A DNA stretch of 64,000 bases from Spongilla lacustris (Eukaryota > Porifera > Demospongiae > Spongillida > Spongillidae). The notes under the pieces are model-generated. The model saw only the letters and a list, made by a program, of their open reading frames with translations, made no database searches and had not been told where the DNA came from. The translations under genes were made by a program, and so were the position numbers. The stretch lies in NCBI GenBank assembly GCA_949361645.1, contig OX442427.1, positions 5,212,016-5,276,015 of the forward strand, given 5' to 3'. This document shows, piece after piece, positions 9,092 through 20,777 of this stretch. Within the stretch, counting starts at the first letter, position 1; the number at the start of each line of letters is the position of its first letter.

Positions 9092-12000
9092 CTCTTCTAA
9101 CTGCTTTTTAAGAGTAATGATTTCCATCTGAAGTTGTGTCACAGTAGCAGTATCTTTGAATGAAGTTTTGGTACCATCTTGTGCGTCAGCTTGGGTTGAG
9201 GTGGCCTGCTCAGTATCCTTAGTCCACACCCCGTACACCTGCCAGTGATATAAAGAGATGAAAGAGCTTCCATAGTGTGCATTCCCGTGTTACCTTAGGT
9301 GCAAAGATGAGACACAGGAGAGATGTGTTCCCCAACAGCAAGAGAGCTCCAATGACACCATAACTGGTATTCACAGCACTCTGTAGCAATATGCCAATGG
9401 CTGCCAGGGCAACAGAGAGCACCACAATACCATATATGGATGCTCCAATCAGCTTGGAATCATTCAGGTGCTTCAGGTGGACTCCTCGGGTTTCCCATGC
9501 AAGGAAGACCCCAACTATCAACAGGCCACCTTTGTACACAAACAGTATACTAAGCCACACATATTCATTTGTTGCTGAACACATTTGCACAACTTGAGGC
9601 AAAGCTGATCCCTGAGAGTAAGTGTACAATTTTGAATTTAACTGTGTGGACTGAGAAAAATATAGAACTTAACCATCTATATGTACAGTGTGTAAAAGCA
9701 ATGTGACAGTCCTTCCTACATCACATGCTGACCCTACATGTTCTACACCATATGTCAGGCGCGTATCCAGGATTTTAAGGGGGGGTCGAACAATACATTA
9801 TATTATTATATTCATTTTCTATACAATTATATTCATTTGAATTATGGGTAATGTTTACACCATGTCAAGGTATTCAATTGCTCAATTCTGTAGAGATCTT
9901 TTATGACACCTGGGTTTAAATTGTGTCATATTAATTGCTTTATTGTCCTCCATATTGGTGCTCGGTTTATTGTATGGGCTTCGCTTGGTTTGCTGTGGAA
10001 ATGTTGAATGTTGTACGTACTCAGTTTACTGTTTAAATGTTGTATCAACTTACATGTATATGGGTTATGCTTAAGGTTTACTGTGGAATTGTTGTACCAA
10101 CTTCTATGGGTTATGCTTAAGGTTTACTGTGGAAATGTTGTATGGGCTTAAGCTAGGTTTTAGGTGGTTTTTGGTAAGTTGCATTCCTAAGACATAAGTA
10201 AAGGTCAGTCTTCACACAATATATGACACTCTGAACTACATGGAAACCTTTGGATACGCTCCTGTATGTATACCCTAAATGAATGTGGTGTGTGTGCATA
10301 TAAACTCAAATTCACTATGATTCATAACTTACACTTTGTGGCAGTTCAACTCTGGTGACTTGAAGCCTGGCTGAAGGTACTGCTGTGACAATGATAAGGA
10401 AGATCAGGTCCAACAGAAGAACACAGCCCACCAGTGCAAACAGAAAAATGTCTTGGAGAAGCTGGGAAGATTAAAAATTCCAGATTGCTATTCCATTGCC
10501 AGCAAAATATGTACATGTAAACTTATTTTAAAGTAACGTTACAATGCAACATTGTGAGTATGAAACCAATGTAAAAAAATGTCATGAAAAACTCATGTAG
10601 TTATCAAAGGCAACCCTAACCCTACAGAGCCATGATTACTGCATATTAGGTTACCTTGGATGAATTTATATACATGTATGTATATGTACATGTGTTGTGG
10701 TCATTGAGATTACCAAAGCCACAAGTCACAACGTGCAAGAATCATTTTCAAAGTAAATTCTCATAAATTTTGATTTTCACTATAATTATAATCATTGACA
10801 AGCTGTAGGAAGACGTAATGGAGCCAGGTAGTCTAAAAGGTTTGCAATGCTGATATTGTAGAATTGCTGTGGTTTAGAGTGATATACATGTAGCAGAATG
10901 CATGGCTACCATTTACCAAAAGGCTCTCATTTTTCCAAGTATAGAATACAACAGTACACATATGGAAAAATGCTCTCCACTCCACTCCCCCCCCCCCCCC
11001 CCCCACCCCCTTGGCCCCCTCAATGCGGTGAACCAACCCCATGTGCAGTACAATGTGATGTCACAAAAGCTTGTGCTGTTAATTCACAATTGCATTGACA
11101 AAGAATGTTTGATGATTAAAGTAAAAGTGAATGATAAAAGTCCAAGAGTCAGAATTAACTTTCCACATGAACTGGAGAACAGCAATGCTTGCATGAAAGA
11201 GCACATTTATGATTATGAGCAGTGGTATGATGTTATACCAATAAGAGGTGATTTTCGAGGCAGGTAAGGAAGTGATATTAAGAAGTGCACATTACACAGT
11301 ACAGTTGAGTGAGCATCACATATAACATCATCATTGGTTTTCTGTGGTACTTTCTTCAGCCGTACATTTAGGTGCTAAGGTGCAAGACTAGAGCAATGAA
11401 TAAAAGGAAAACATTCTTTCACATCATCTCTGTAGTTTGCATCGTTGATTTGCTACCATTTTAGTTTGGATGCAAAATCATTTGCAATTCTTCCATATAG
11501 CCAAGCCTTAACACAATGTAATTTCACTTAGCAGGTTTTGAAAGCAGAATGGTAAAATGCTTTATACTAAATTGAAATATGTTCCACATCAAGTCAATAT
11601 TCTGAGTTATGTTAGTAACTCTCATATAGTATTTAACGATTGAGACACACAGTACCTTCTTATGCGCTTTCTTTTGCTTTCTGGCATTATTGAAGATGTA
11701 GTAGACCCTCCATGTCTTGACAAACACAGTGCCAAAAACCAGGGTGAAAGCCAAGCTGGCAATCCAGATCCGTGTCTGACAACAAATAAACAATATTGAT
11801 GATGTACTCATTATTTTACTGTACATCTTAAACATTATTAAGTTACAAATGCAACAGCAGGCTATTGTGTGCAGTACCATGCAGAGGCTGGTGGTGGTGA
11901 AGGGAGAACCAATGCCTTCATCAACTCCAAACAGAATGACATCTATATAGAACAATATGGCTCCCATGATGATCATCACATTCAGATAGGGACTGGAAAG

Positions 12001-14774
12001 CTTTACAACTCTAAAAAGGAAAAGCTTGAACAGTGGATGCTGGAGCAAATATGATTTTAACAACCTTGTCTTTGCAGATGCCAAGTTAAAAATTAGAATT
12101 ACAAGTGAAAAGATAATCCCCAAACCAGAGAGCACAGTATAGACTCCAAACAGTGCTTGAGAAACAGAGACCACCTCTTTATCAACAGGCACGTTGTCTA
12201 GTAAATTCGAGATGTTGATTATACATGCACATGTACATGTACATAGGCACATTCAGTGTGATATTCTCATGCATACATGGAAATATATTGCTCAATGTAT
12301 ATTCAAATTGGACTGAACCAGCAGACTGTATAGTTCCAATCAAGTATCCTGTGACATCACCCATACCATCACCTGCATAATATAGGACACACATGTCCTA
12401 AAAAATCAAACAACCAATAATGAAATCAAAAACTCACTTCGATACTGAAAATACCTAGTCATTCCAATACGTCCACCATTGGCATCAAAAGATACATTAC
12501 CCTATCAAAGTATGATAAATGAATACCTAATCATTCCAGTAAGTGCACTATTTGCAAAACCTCCATCATAAATAAGTACTTCAAATCTTTACATCCTTTA
12601 TACATGCAAAGTGATAAAATGAGTACTGCATGTATGTGCATGCACTCTGCACACATACATGTATTATAGAACTACCATGTACAATGCATTGACTGGCCCC
12701 ATGAAATACCAGAAGTTCTGTAATTATTACATAACCCAGCAATACATAGCATCATGTGTAATTCTGATGCATGTACAGTATACATTGAAAGAGTTGTACC
12801 GTCATTCCTCTAAACTTTAACATCTTTGCACTTTGATAGATAGAAGCTGCAGTGCTAGTGGAGTCATATGTAAAATTCTCGAATGCAAAACCTTGTCCTG
12901 TGTATATAGAACAAAGTTCAATGGCACACATGTGTAACAATTAAAGACACTGTTCAACTGCACATCGTATAGCAGTGTTGAATCATCATGTTGTATGCAG
13001 CAAAATGGAACATGCTATTCGGGTAAATTTTATTGTGCAAACCATTTCCATGTGATGCATCCCAGGCAAAATTCTACCTTCAATGCTGATTGAAATGTTG
13101 ATTATATGACTCCCCTCAATCCTTTATCCCTTTTGGGTTTTTCGTTAGAATGTCATATTCAGGATTCAACTCAAGTTTCAAGAAACCATATACACATGTA
13201 GTAGTGTTATAAAAATCATGATGAAATTATTTGCTCCTATACACATGCTAGTAAATAATTGTTTATACATATAAACACACACACCCTCACACCCACATGA
13301 TACATGTAGTTGTATGTAACTCTTAGGACTTTATCAGTACCTCTTGTTGCATTGAGGGCAAGCCCACCCGCCCACACTGCATCCACTATGAAGGGCACGT
13401 GGCTCAGCAATGAAGTATCCGTGGCATGCATGTTGGTAAGCCTCTGCTGCATGATCTGGTCATACTGTGCCCTGGACTGGTACATGAGCATGCAGGGCAT
13501 GGGTATTGAGTGTTATGTCATAAGGGTGCGTGCATGAAACTGACCAATCCCTGGATATCAGTGGTCATGTTGAGCTCATTGCTAGAGACATAAGGCTGGT
13601 AGTCAATGTAGAAGCTATTCAGCAGTATTGTATGGATGTCCATAGATGTGCACGCAAGGGGGGAGTAGCCCCCGGGGAGCACCCACCAGCTGCTAGGGTA
13701 CCAGGCAAAGAAAATCCAAAGGTATCCATTTTCAGCTGTCATCCCAAGATGATAAGCCTATAAAAGAGAGAAATAAATGTATCATAACCCCATGCTGACC
13801 CAATGCATGGTGACTCATGTGGTTATTAGCAGAACTAGTATCATACCTGACACAGTATTTCAGCCGCATACGTTGGGTAGGTATTGACAAAGATGATGCG
13901 CCCTGGTGATCCCTGTGGGCCATAAATATCTATTCAGTTCTCAAAGGTGTTGTGTGATATTTAGAACATCTAGGCAGTAGCTACATTCTCCATGTAGAGC
14001 CAATTGTTCATCCATTGGATGAATAGCATGCAAATAAGCCTAGGTGTGAGTTACTACAAGCTTCAACAGACTATGGAAATAGACTGAAGAGAATGGGCAC
14101 AGTCAAGCCACGGTGTTTCAAGTCACGGACTGTTAGTGGCAAATTATTATTAGAACGACAAGCACAATTGTGCATAAAAAGAAGTATATAGACTACATAC
14201 ATACATATGTGTGCAGATTGACATTGAAAATTGACATAACTCAAATTGTGATTAGTTGAGGACAACCCTTTGGGGAGGCAGTATTTGGAATCAGGCAGTT
14301 GTTAAGAACAAATTAAAACATCTACTTGGAATGTTGAAAAGTAATCATGGAGTGACACACAAGAGGCATGGTGTAACACATGATATGCTATTAAACCAGT
14401 TGGCCTCAATATCTGCATGTAGCTCCAGCAAGTGGGTGCCCTTACACTGAGGCTGTGGACAGCACTCTGTGTGCTTTCTCCAGTGGCAAAGGTAAATTGT
14501 AAGGCAGGCTTTAGATTCAGTGCTGCCAAAGTGCTTGTAAGCCTTGACTGTATCTGCAAAACAGCTCAGTTAAAAGGTTACCAGAACTGTCACCTGTTCT
14601 CACAGTTGTGAAAATGGCCTCTTGTTGACTGATAACAGCTATTTGTGACCATCCAAATTGCAGCATGAGTGCAGTGATTCCAGTGACTATGTTGCTGTCT
14701 GAGGCAACCATCCTCAGAAATGTTGGATAAGTAAAGTTGTCCTCCAGTTGAGGGCTAGTGGCTAGGGGTGAGAT
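9092..14774 (-). CDS. GABA-B-type class C G-protein-coupled receptor, 5' end missing
   Basis: Exons on the minus strand: 14774-14604, 14553-14446, 13912-13847, 13757-13545, 13476-13341, 12897-12800, 12501-12438, 12372 to about 12250, 12197-12065, 12010-11878, 11775-11656, 10461-10333, 9611-9294, 9238-9092. Phases agree at every junction except the one before 12197, which I could not settle. The first seven encode the ligand-binding Venus-flytrap lobe (SPQL, FLRMVASDS, FGWSQIAVI, RIIF, YLWIFFAWY, DAVWAGGLALN, GNVSFDANGGRIG). Then come TM1-TM7, with SSPYLN before TM2, KTWRVYYIF after TM3, LNDSK before TM6, and a C-terminal coiled-coil start (LQMEIITLKKQLEE). The intron at 12064-12011 is only 54 bp. 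It acts at the plasma membrane as a G-protein-coupled sensor; ligand unknown. The signal peptide and N-terminal exons probably lie beyond the gap, and the last exon was not found. Confidence 0.9.
9752..9800 (+). repeat. Fragment of a poly-G-type repeat in a receptor intron
   Basis: CAGGCGCGTATCCAGGATTT followed by AAGGGGGGGTCGAAC resembles one end of the CAGGCCCGTAGCCAGG poly-G elements at 2791-2980 and 29346-29636. Only one end is visible. Confidence 0.4.
9955..10180 (+). repeat. Minisatellite of GGTTTACTGTGGAAATGTTG units
   Basis: Four to five diverged units of roughly 35-55 bases share the core GGTTTACTGTGGAAATGTTG followed by TATGGGCTTATGCT. It sits in the receptor intron between exons 10333 and 9611. 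A second locus with the same core and the same flanking word (ACAATTATATTCATT, then CCTGGGTTTAAA) lies at 62550-62720, so both derive from one larger dispersed repeat. Confidence 0.7.
10902..11267 (+). other. Possible coding relic on the opposite strand inside a receptor intron
   Basis: Within the receptor intron 10462-11655, the plus strand is open from 10902. From about 11092 it reads like real protein (MIKVKVNDKSPRVRINFPHE, then YDYEQWYDVIPIRGDFRG) and ends at a good donor, GAGGCAG|GTAAGG, at 11262. Codon use and composition look coding, unlike the preceding proline run, which is a translation of the poly-C tract at about 10986-11005. I do not recognise the family. It could be an exon of a nested gene or a captured fragment. 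No partner exons were found. Confidence 0.35.
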
Positions 14775-14954
14775 CTGCATGCGGGCATATGCACAAACAA
14801 GTACATACATAAGATGACACACTCAAATGTCTGTAAATGGGCAGTGCAATGTGTAAGAGTACCAGTATAAAGATCAACATCTACTAGTACACTGTATATG
14901 TACCTGCACAACATTACCATGTGTGTACATTGCCCGCAAACTGCTTATGCAACT

Positions 14955-15154
14955 NNNNNNNNNNNNNNNNNNNNNNNNNNNNNNNNNNNNNNNNNNNNNN
15001 NNNNNNNNNNNNNNNNNNNNNNNNNNNNNNNNNNNNNNNNNNNNNNNNNNNNNNNNNNNNNNNNNNNNNNNNNNNNNNNNNNNNNNNNNNNNNNNNNNNN
15101 NNNNNNNNNNNNNNNNNNNNNNNNNNNNNNNNNNNNNNNNNNNNNNNNNNNNNN
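14955..15154. other. Assembly gap (200 N)
   Basis: Exactly 200 N characters, probably a placeholder of arbitrary size. It lies upstream of the first visible receptor exon and cuts into a palindromic element, so an assembly break at a hairpin is likely. Frames annotated across it are meaningless. Confidence 0.99.
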
Positions 15155-15324
15155 TACCTTCGCGTATTGGAATGTCGGGTATACCTGGACTTTGTACCCA
15201 TGCATCTAATAGCGTATGTGGGCTGTATGTGATAATAGTATAGCCCACATACGCTATCAGATGTGTACAAATCCAGGTATAGGCTAGATACCCATTACGC
15301 GAAGGTCGGGCTATGGGCCAACTA
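15155..15324. mobile_element. TAGTTGG...CAACTA miniature element, left part lost in gap
   Basis: The right end reads CGCGAAGGTCGGGCTATGGG followed by CCAACTA. The left part starts at the gap edge with ACCTTCGCGTATTGG. Between them lies a second perfect stem, AGCGTATGTGGGCT (about 15211) paired with AGCCCACATACGCT (about 15242). It shares its ends with the small elements at 15954-16005 and 60602-60672 and the scrap at about 50612-50645. Those copies suggest a 9-bp target duplication, pointing to a Mutator-like family. Confidence 0.7.
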
Positions 15325-15326
15325 GA

Positions 15327-15760
15327 GGGGGGGGGGGGGGGGGGGGGGGGGGGACAGCTGTGCCTAGGAAAAAATGTCCGGCATGGGGGGACAATAATGC
15401 CTAGAGGGGACATTCATTCCTAGGCACCAGTGTCCGGGGGGACAGTCGTGCCTAGGCATGAATGTCCGGGGGGACACTTTTTCCAGGGGGACAGCCATGC
15501 CTCCGACACCGTCTGTCTTGGGAACACTCGCAGTTTCCAAGGCATCTACGGTTGCAGCTTGGTTCTGAAAAGAACCCGTACAGGCCCGTAGGCTGGTCGG
15601 GAGACGGGGGGGTTCGGGAAAGCAATAAGGTGGAACTGATTAAGAGCGGGGGTGGGAGCAGGAGGGGGCGTAGCCCCCTCTGCCCAGCTGGGGGAGCGCT
15701 GTAAGCTCCCCCATCGGGGTCTGGGGCGGAGCCCCAGCCGCTTTGCAACTTTTGCAATTT
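15327..15760. repeat. Poly-G tract followed by GC-rich hairpin repeats
   Basis: A run of 27 G residues (15327-15353) abuts the preceding element. After it, GGGGGACAG...GCCTAGG...TGTCC words recur at about 15352, 15390, 15437 and 15475 as short inverted and direct units. From 15560 the sequence carries AGGCCCGTAGGCTGG and strong hairpins: GGGGGCGTAGCCCCC, CTGGGGGAGC...GCTCCCCCA and CTGGGGCGGAGCCCCAG. Frames on both strands are open only because of the GC content; I see no coding signal. Probably the remains of one or more poly-G-type elements. Confidence 0.6.
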
Positions 15761-15953
15761 TTCATCCACAAAACATAGCATAATTGCATAGAAACATGGA
15801 TATAGCCCAGTTTGTGTTCCCGTTCAATAATGAAGTACATGTAGGTCTGGCTTGCGAGTTGCGAGTCTAAACTGAGGCTGGCATACACCGGCGGGGCAAC
15901 TTCCGGGCAATTTGTCGTATGCAACTCAAATGACTGCATGTAACAGTATATGC

Positions 15954-16005
15954 TAGTTGGGCGTAGCCCGACCTTCGCGTATCCGCCAATACGCGAAGGC
16001 AACTA
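15954..16005. mobile_element. 52-bp TAGTTGGG...CAACTA miniature element
   Basis: TAGTTGGGCGTAGCCCGACC leads into TTCGCGTATCCGCCAATACG, then CGAAGGCAACTA. The inner stem CTTCGCGTAT/ATACGCGAAG is perfect. The flanks ACAGTATATGC and ACAGTATGC look like a target duplication altered by a TA slip. It belongs to the same family as 60602-60672, which has a perfect 9-bp duplication. Confidence 0.7.
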
Positions 16006-16261
16006 ACAGTATGCATGGGTAAAAGTTCCGCAATTCTTGATCGTATGCGGAACTTCTACCCATAGTTGCACGGAACCCGTAATTTAATTCACGGACCCTC
16101 CCCCTGTTCCGCCGCTGCTGTTTGTTGTGGGCGGGACGTGGGCGCCCCATTTAGAATGGATGTCCCGCGGTTGCTAAGCCTGCATGTATTGTTATCTCAT
16201 TCTCGCGGGCTATAGCTATACATGTATAGAAGTTACGAATAAATTATTTTGATGGCAAGCG

Positions 16262-16304
16262 GAACTAGTTCTGACGAGCGGGGGGGGGTCGACCGAACCC
16301 ACCG

Positions 16305-16340
<36 letters not shown>

Positions 16341-16360
16341 AGCCTACGGGCCTGCCGTAG
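16262..16360. repeat. Poly-C tract with poly-G element end
   Basis: GAGCGGGGGGGGTCGACC is followed by about 35 C residues (16306-16340) and then AGCCTACGGGCCTG, the inverse of the poly-G element end CAGGCCCGTAGCC. A degraded element of the same type as 29346-29636. Confidence 0.55.
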
Positions 16361-17889
16361 ACAAAGAAACATTCGACGACGACATCATTCGCAAACTCCA
16401 GTTACAACGCACCTCAAGGGAATGAATAAAATTAAAATGAAGCCAGCTCGACTGTGACGTCACGAAAGCAATAGCTTACGGAGAGGAACGGATAAATCAA
16501 TTTCGTATGAAAAAATTTAAGCTTTTTAGCTTTCTATCTCGTATTGCAAACCTTCGCAAACGCCGTACATAATATAAAAGATATATACAGATGCTCCTAC
16601 CACTTTTCTGTAACAACATGTAAAAATTATTTCTTAAGTCGAACTAAATCGTCCGAATTTCAGCGAACCGCGAACGTCCTCGAAAATTTCATCAATCCGT
16701 ACCGATCTTCCCAACCAGTAGGACTTAAGACACCAAATCAACTATATATATAGAAGACCTAATGTTGTACTCATAAAATAAATTTGAATTGATAGTTACA
16801 TTTCTGGGGGGAATTATAATTGAAAAATGAGATTTTGACTGTGATTTGTTTACACTTAGCCAAGCTTTGTTTACATGTGCTAATTGACCTAACAACACAG
16901 ATTCTTACACAAAAGTGTTTGCTGAATCAGAAGAAGTAATTGCCCTGCTTTAAGTATGATTGGTTCAAAAGATATAGGCCAATAACTGAAAAAGCAGCTT
17001 ATCATTTGGAGCACTGTATGTGACGTCACGAGTGCTCTAGCTTAAAATCGCAAATACTTAGAACGACTTTTTGTATGCTCTTAGGCTATTTACCATGCAG
17101 ACCGCAAGAAGAGGACGGTAGGCATGTAGAAATGAAGTCTTTTTATAGGTTTAATTTATAATACATGTATAAAAATATTCTAGCTCTATATGAGAAAGTT
17201 AGTGGTATACAGGCAATAATGGTGCGGAATAGTCCTATATTTAGCACATGCATGAACAATAATGTAATGTTTTACAATGTGTGCCGGCTAAATATATAGG
17301 GATTATTGCCATCTGTAGGGGTGTACGGTTAGATAATGAAATAGCTTGCTGCAACACACCAAAGCAAATAGCCAGGATATTGCAGTTCCTTAATGGCAGA
17401 TAACAGCTGTGTGGACCTGTGGTAGCTAGTGCTATATTATCCTTCCAGGCATTGTCTGCTGGAATAATCATCAAATTTCCTGTTGTCTTCAGTCCAGCGT
17501 GCTGGGGCTTATGTTCAGCCCTATATATGAAATAACAAGTGGAGCGGGCCATTGCATATATATCTTGCACCTCCATGGAATGGCTACCATATGGCTACAC
17601 TGACTGAGCACTTGTATGGTGTCAGCTTTTCAGCAGTAGTACTGAGTAGGATATACATGGATCTCATAGCTCTGCCCAGTGTCAGTATGGAAGGCTTGCA
17701 AACTCCTTGCTTGTGATCTTTGGAAAGCTTGCACCTGCAAACTCTACAAAGGTCTTCAAATTTACAGGGTGCGTGTGACCCATTATGATCTAATTTTCTA
17801 ATGTCAGCCACTAGCTAGCTAGCTAGCTGTACTTGAATCGCGTGATCTAATTTTAATTAATGTAACGAGCAATTTCGGGTGTGGCACAA
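16361..17889. other. Intergenic sequence upstream of the APD-like gene
   Basis: Two TGACGTCACGA palindromes (16453-16464 and 17020-17031) match the full CREB/ATF consensus TGACGTCA and are followed by similar words. A decayed copy of palindromic element family A lies at 17187-17305. A (GCTA)4-5 run at 17810-17828 lies about 60 bases upstream of the next gene. No TATA box is obvious, and the frames here have no recognisable domains. Confidence 0.45.
17187..17305. mobile_element. Palindromic miniature element, family A, decayed copy
   Basis: Contains GAGAAAGTTAGTGGTATA, a shortened GGCAATAATGGTG, then AGTCCTATATTTAGCACATGC and the inverse GGCTAAATATATAGGGA. These are the markers of the complete copy at 7869-8151 and of 52362-52628. 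Most of the right arm is missing. Confidence 0.7.
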
Positions 17890-19173
17890 ATGCCTCACGG
17901 AGGTGGACATGCTGGAGGCGGTGGCGGGCACCATGGCGGTGGAGGCCACCATCACTACGGTCGAAGCAGAGGATATCACGGTGGATCCGGATCTGGTGGA
18001 GGAGGGTCGCCTGTCTTTTGGGGAATGATAATAGTGCTCGCTGTAATCCTGACGATACTTATCGCTCCGGTCACCGTTTCATATCAGAAGAATGGCGAGT
18101 CTCTCTCACTTGTCCTCTCTCCGGGCGACACGCGCATTTTGTCTCGCTCCAGTACGTTGTGTCAGGGAGCTACACTAAGCGGCGGGACGGCGTTGGGGAC
18201 GGTCAACTCATCCATGTACTTTCTGAGCAACACACCCACGTTGAGTGCCACAAACAGCTTCGCCATTTCTAGCCAAGCGTATGTTGGTTCGAAAGGAGAC
18301 TACCAGTATTGGAGTTTCCATCTCTACCCGGGATCAAAATACCTAGTATCGGCTTGTTTGAGTTTAGGATATTCGGTCGAATACATTGTGGTCAAAGGAA
18401 CAAGTAATTACAAAGACTGGGTCGAAACTCCATCGAGCGAGAGTGCGTACGGAAATTTTGTTCTTTACGTGCTTAATTCGTGCAGTGAATTCAATATGAC
18501 AGCTAGCCTCACCTTTACTTCTGAGGACGATTACTATTTCATCTTTTACAACAGCTACTCTATTCCTGCTAATGTGGAGGTCACATTCTCATTCTATCGA
18601 ACTGAGTACTCCCCCCAGTCTGGTGGCATCATCAGTAATTGCACGACAACTTCTTTCTCAAGCTGCTCTCTGAACATCCCCTACAACTCTGATTACAACA
18701 TCCTGTTAGTGACCAGTCCTCCCGCTGATGGTGACTGGGGTGCCAATGTGGACATCACATCCTCCTGTGCTGCACGTGCTTGGGTCTATGTCGTGATTGA
18801 ATTTAGCATGGTTGCCCTACTGGTCCTCTGTGCACTGCTTGTGGCAGCCTGCATCTTCAGGGAGCGGATAAAAAGAATGTGTTCGGGAGGAATGGGCATG
18901 ATTCGACCTCATATGCATATAACTCCATCTCCAACCACTGAGGTGTACACCCCTACAACTGTCCAGACCAGCACACTAGCTCCTCAGGTGCCATCAAATG
19001 AAGTTTTTACCATACCACCACCAGCACCCATTGGCTTCATAGATGCACCAGTAACTGGTGTTCTTACTGCTCCCCCACCCCCTGACTATGCATATGGTGT
19101 CCTTGCCCCACCCCCACCCACAGACTACAAAGAACCTCTACCTGCATACAAGGATGAACCTCCGCCATACTAG
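17890..19173 (+). CDS. Two-TM protein with APD1-4-like extracellular region and C-terminal PPPY tail
   Basis: Single exon, 427 residues from the first ATG; the frame is open three codons further upstream but without an ATG. Residues 1-40 are Gly/His-rich (HHGGGGHHHYGR). TM1 is about 43-63. The extracytoplasmic part (about 65-295) has YWSFHLYPGSKYLVS and several N-glycosylation sequons (NMT, NCT), with paired cysteines. TM2 is about 297-322, followed by basic FRERIKRMC. The layout and the YWSFHL...GS segment recall the N-terminal and middle domains of the APD1-4 ubiquitin ligases, but the RING finger is absent. The tail is proline-rich (PPPPDYAY, PPPPTDYKE) and ends in PPPY, a classical ligand for WW domains such as those of Nedd4-type ligases. 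Inferred role: membrane adaptor recruiting a WW protein. The APD assignment is from memory and moderate in confidence. Confidence 0.8.
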   Translation: MPHGGGHAGGGGGHHGGGGHHHYGRSRGYHGGSGSGGGGSPVFWGMIIVLAVILTILIAPVTVSYQKNGESLSLVLSPGDTRILSRSSTLCQGATLSGGTALGTVNSSMYFLSNTPTLSATNSFAISSQAYVGSKGDYQYWSFHLYPGSKYLVSACLSLGYSVEYIVVKGTSNYKDWVETPSSESAYGNFVLYVLNSCSEFNMTASLTFTSEDDYYFIFYNSYSIPANVEVTFSFYRTEYSPQSGGIISNCTTTSFSSCSLNIPYNSDYNILLVTSPPADGDWGANVDITSSCAARAWVYVVIEFSMVALLVLCALLVAACIFRERIKRMCSGGMGMIRPHMHITPSPTTEVYTPTTVQTSTLAPQVPSNEVFTIPPPAPIGFIDAPVTGVLTAPPPPDYAYGVLAPPPPTDYKEPLPAYKDEPPPY

Positions 19174-20777
19174 AAGGAATACGTTTTGCTATTTAAGGAT
19201 AATTTGTAACCTTGTACTGATTTACAAGTGTGAAATTTGTTGGTGTGAATTTTTGTGCATGGCTCTTGTTGCTCAACATCGCTCCTCCTTGTGCTGACAT
19301 GTCTGGTAGTTGATTAGATTTGAATCAACTGAAAGATTAACTCCCCTAGCTCTCAAACGTATACTATCAAAAACTTCTAATCCTTGTCAGTTTCATCACT
19401 ATACAAAAACTTCTTATCATAGATACACCTCTTAGACCATCTTCATGAAAGTGCCGGTCTGATAAGCAGCAAAAACTAATAATCTTTTTTAAAAAATATA
19501 TGATACTAATCAAACGATTTGTTACCAAATTTAATTATCCTATTCCGAATGCCAAGGATTATTTGCCCAAACGGCATAATGTAATTTTGAATTTTGCTAG
19601 GTTCCCAGGCGCAAAGCACGCGCAGTATAAAACGTACTATTTGAACATGGGAAGGACAGAAAGCCATAAGCTGCATTGTAAGGAGAATTTTCGTTGCCTT
19701 GCCGGCTAATGGAAGCAATTTATCTGCAATCCGGGCCTAAAATAAGTTGTATCACAACCAACTGCGGGGGTGTCATAGGCTTTACGGTCCGGGGCAATTT
19801 TCGGTCCACAATGACCAAGCAGAAACTTCTCAATTGCAACCTGCTATTCACGTGACACCACACTATACATTAGTCAGTTAAAGCAATGATTACATCTCCC
19901 TAAATTTCTTGAGTTTGCCCCTCAATTCTGGCCAGGTAGGGGTGTACTATTATAGTATAAAGTGATTATGCCCTTGCATGTATAAAGACGTAATGTATAC
20001 TAATAATAACCTGTTTAGGTAGGTACTTACACATTTTTTCACGTAACGTACATCCGCATATCCAAATATCTGTAGTAAAAATTGTGACTGGATTTTACGA
20101 AGGTTAAGAGAGGTAGGTATTTTTGAAAATCTAGTTCTCGATAGTTTAAAAACGATAAAACTTCAAATTTGCCTTGATCATGGAGCTTTGAGCGCTCTTT
20201 CACGCAGTATTGTATATAAAATCGTACGCAATATCTAAGTTAAGGATGTACTGCTTTCTAATTAGAGTATAAAGTCAACGTTGTTTATTCTACCCTTCCA
20301 ATGACGGGTCCTCCTCAAAAACATCAAAAAATGTTGCAGGCAAGCAATTTCTATCTACAATGAAACTTTTAGGACGATCAGGCTATGCGCAATGGCTCAT
20401 TTTCAGCTCGCCGTTGAATGTGTCACAGCTAAGTCATTGCTAATCGTATTAACGCAGAATTTGGTTTTCATAGAAAGGAATCAATACTCTGTTAGGAGAT
20501 ATAGTAATTGGATTTATAATACACTTCTTTGTAGAATTGTGTAATCCAATCAACCTTCGAGACACATAACTACGCCCTTTTTTGAAAGTATATACTCGGG
20601 TCCTGTGCATAAACACATTGCATCGTTGTATTGATCTATGAGCGTTATTATATGCAAATTTCAGAATTTTTGGACTGTGCGCAATGATTTATTTTCGCCA
20701 CAGACCATGTTATAGGATTGCATTAACCATATACATGTACATACAAAAACCGTTTGATCAGCTTGAAGTGCATGTGA
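19174..20777. other. Intergenic sequence, nothing recognised
   Basis: AT-rich, without clear inverted repeats. GGTCCGGGGCAATTTTCGGTCC at about 19786-19808 resembles words around 5350-5420 and may be a shared repeat. The frames at 19500-19718 on both strands overlap and show no domain. Confidence 0.45.

Noticed and set aside
12243..12372. Fixed 3' border for receptor exon 12372
   Set aside because: Candidate donors do not give the phase-1 end required by the next exon, so the border was left approximate.
14874..15413. Frames crossing the run of N
   Set aside because: Continuity through an assembly gap of unknown size carries no information.
15452..16002. Cys- and Pro-rich frames on both strands
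   Set aside because: GC-rich hairpin repeats open several frames at once; no conserved motif or splice context was found.
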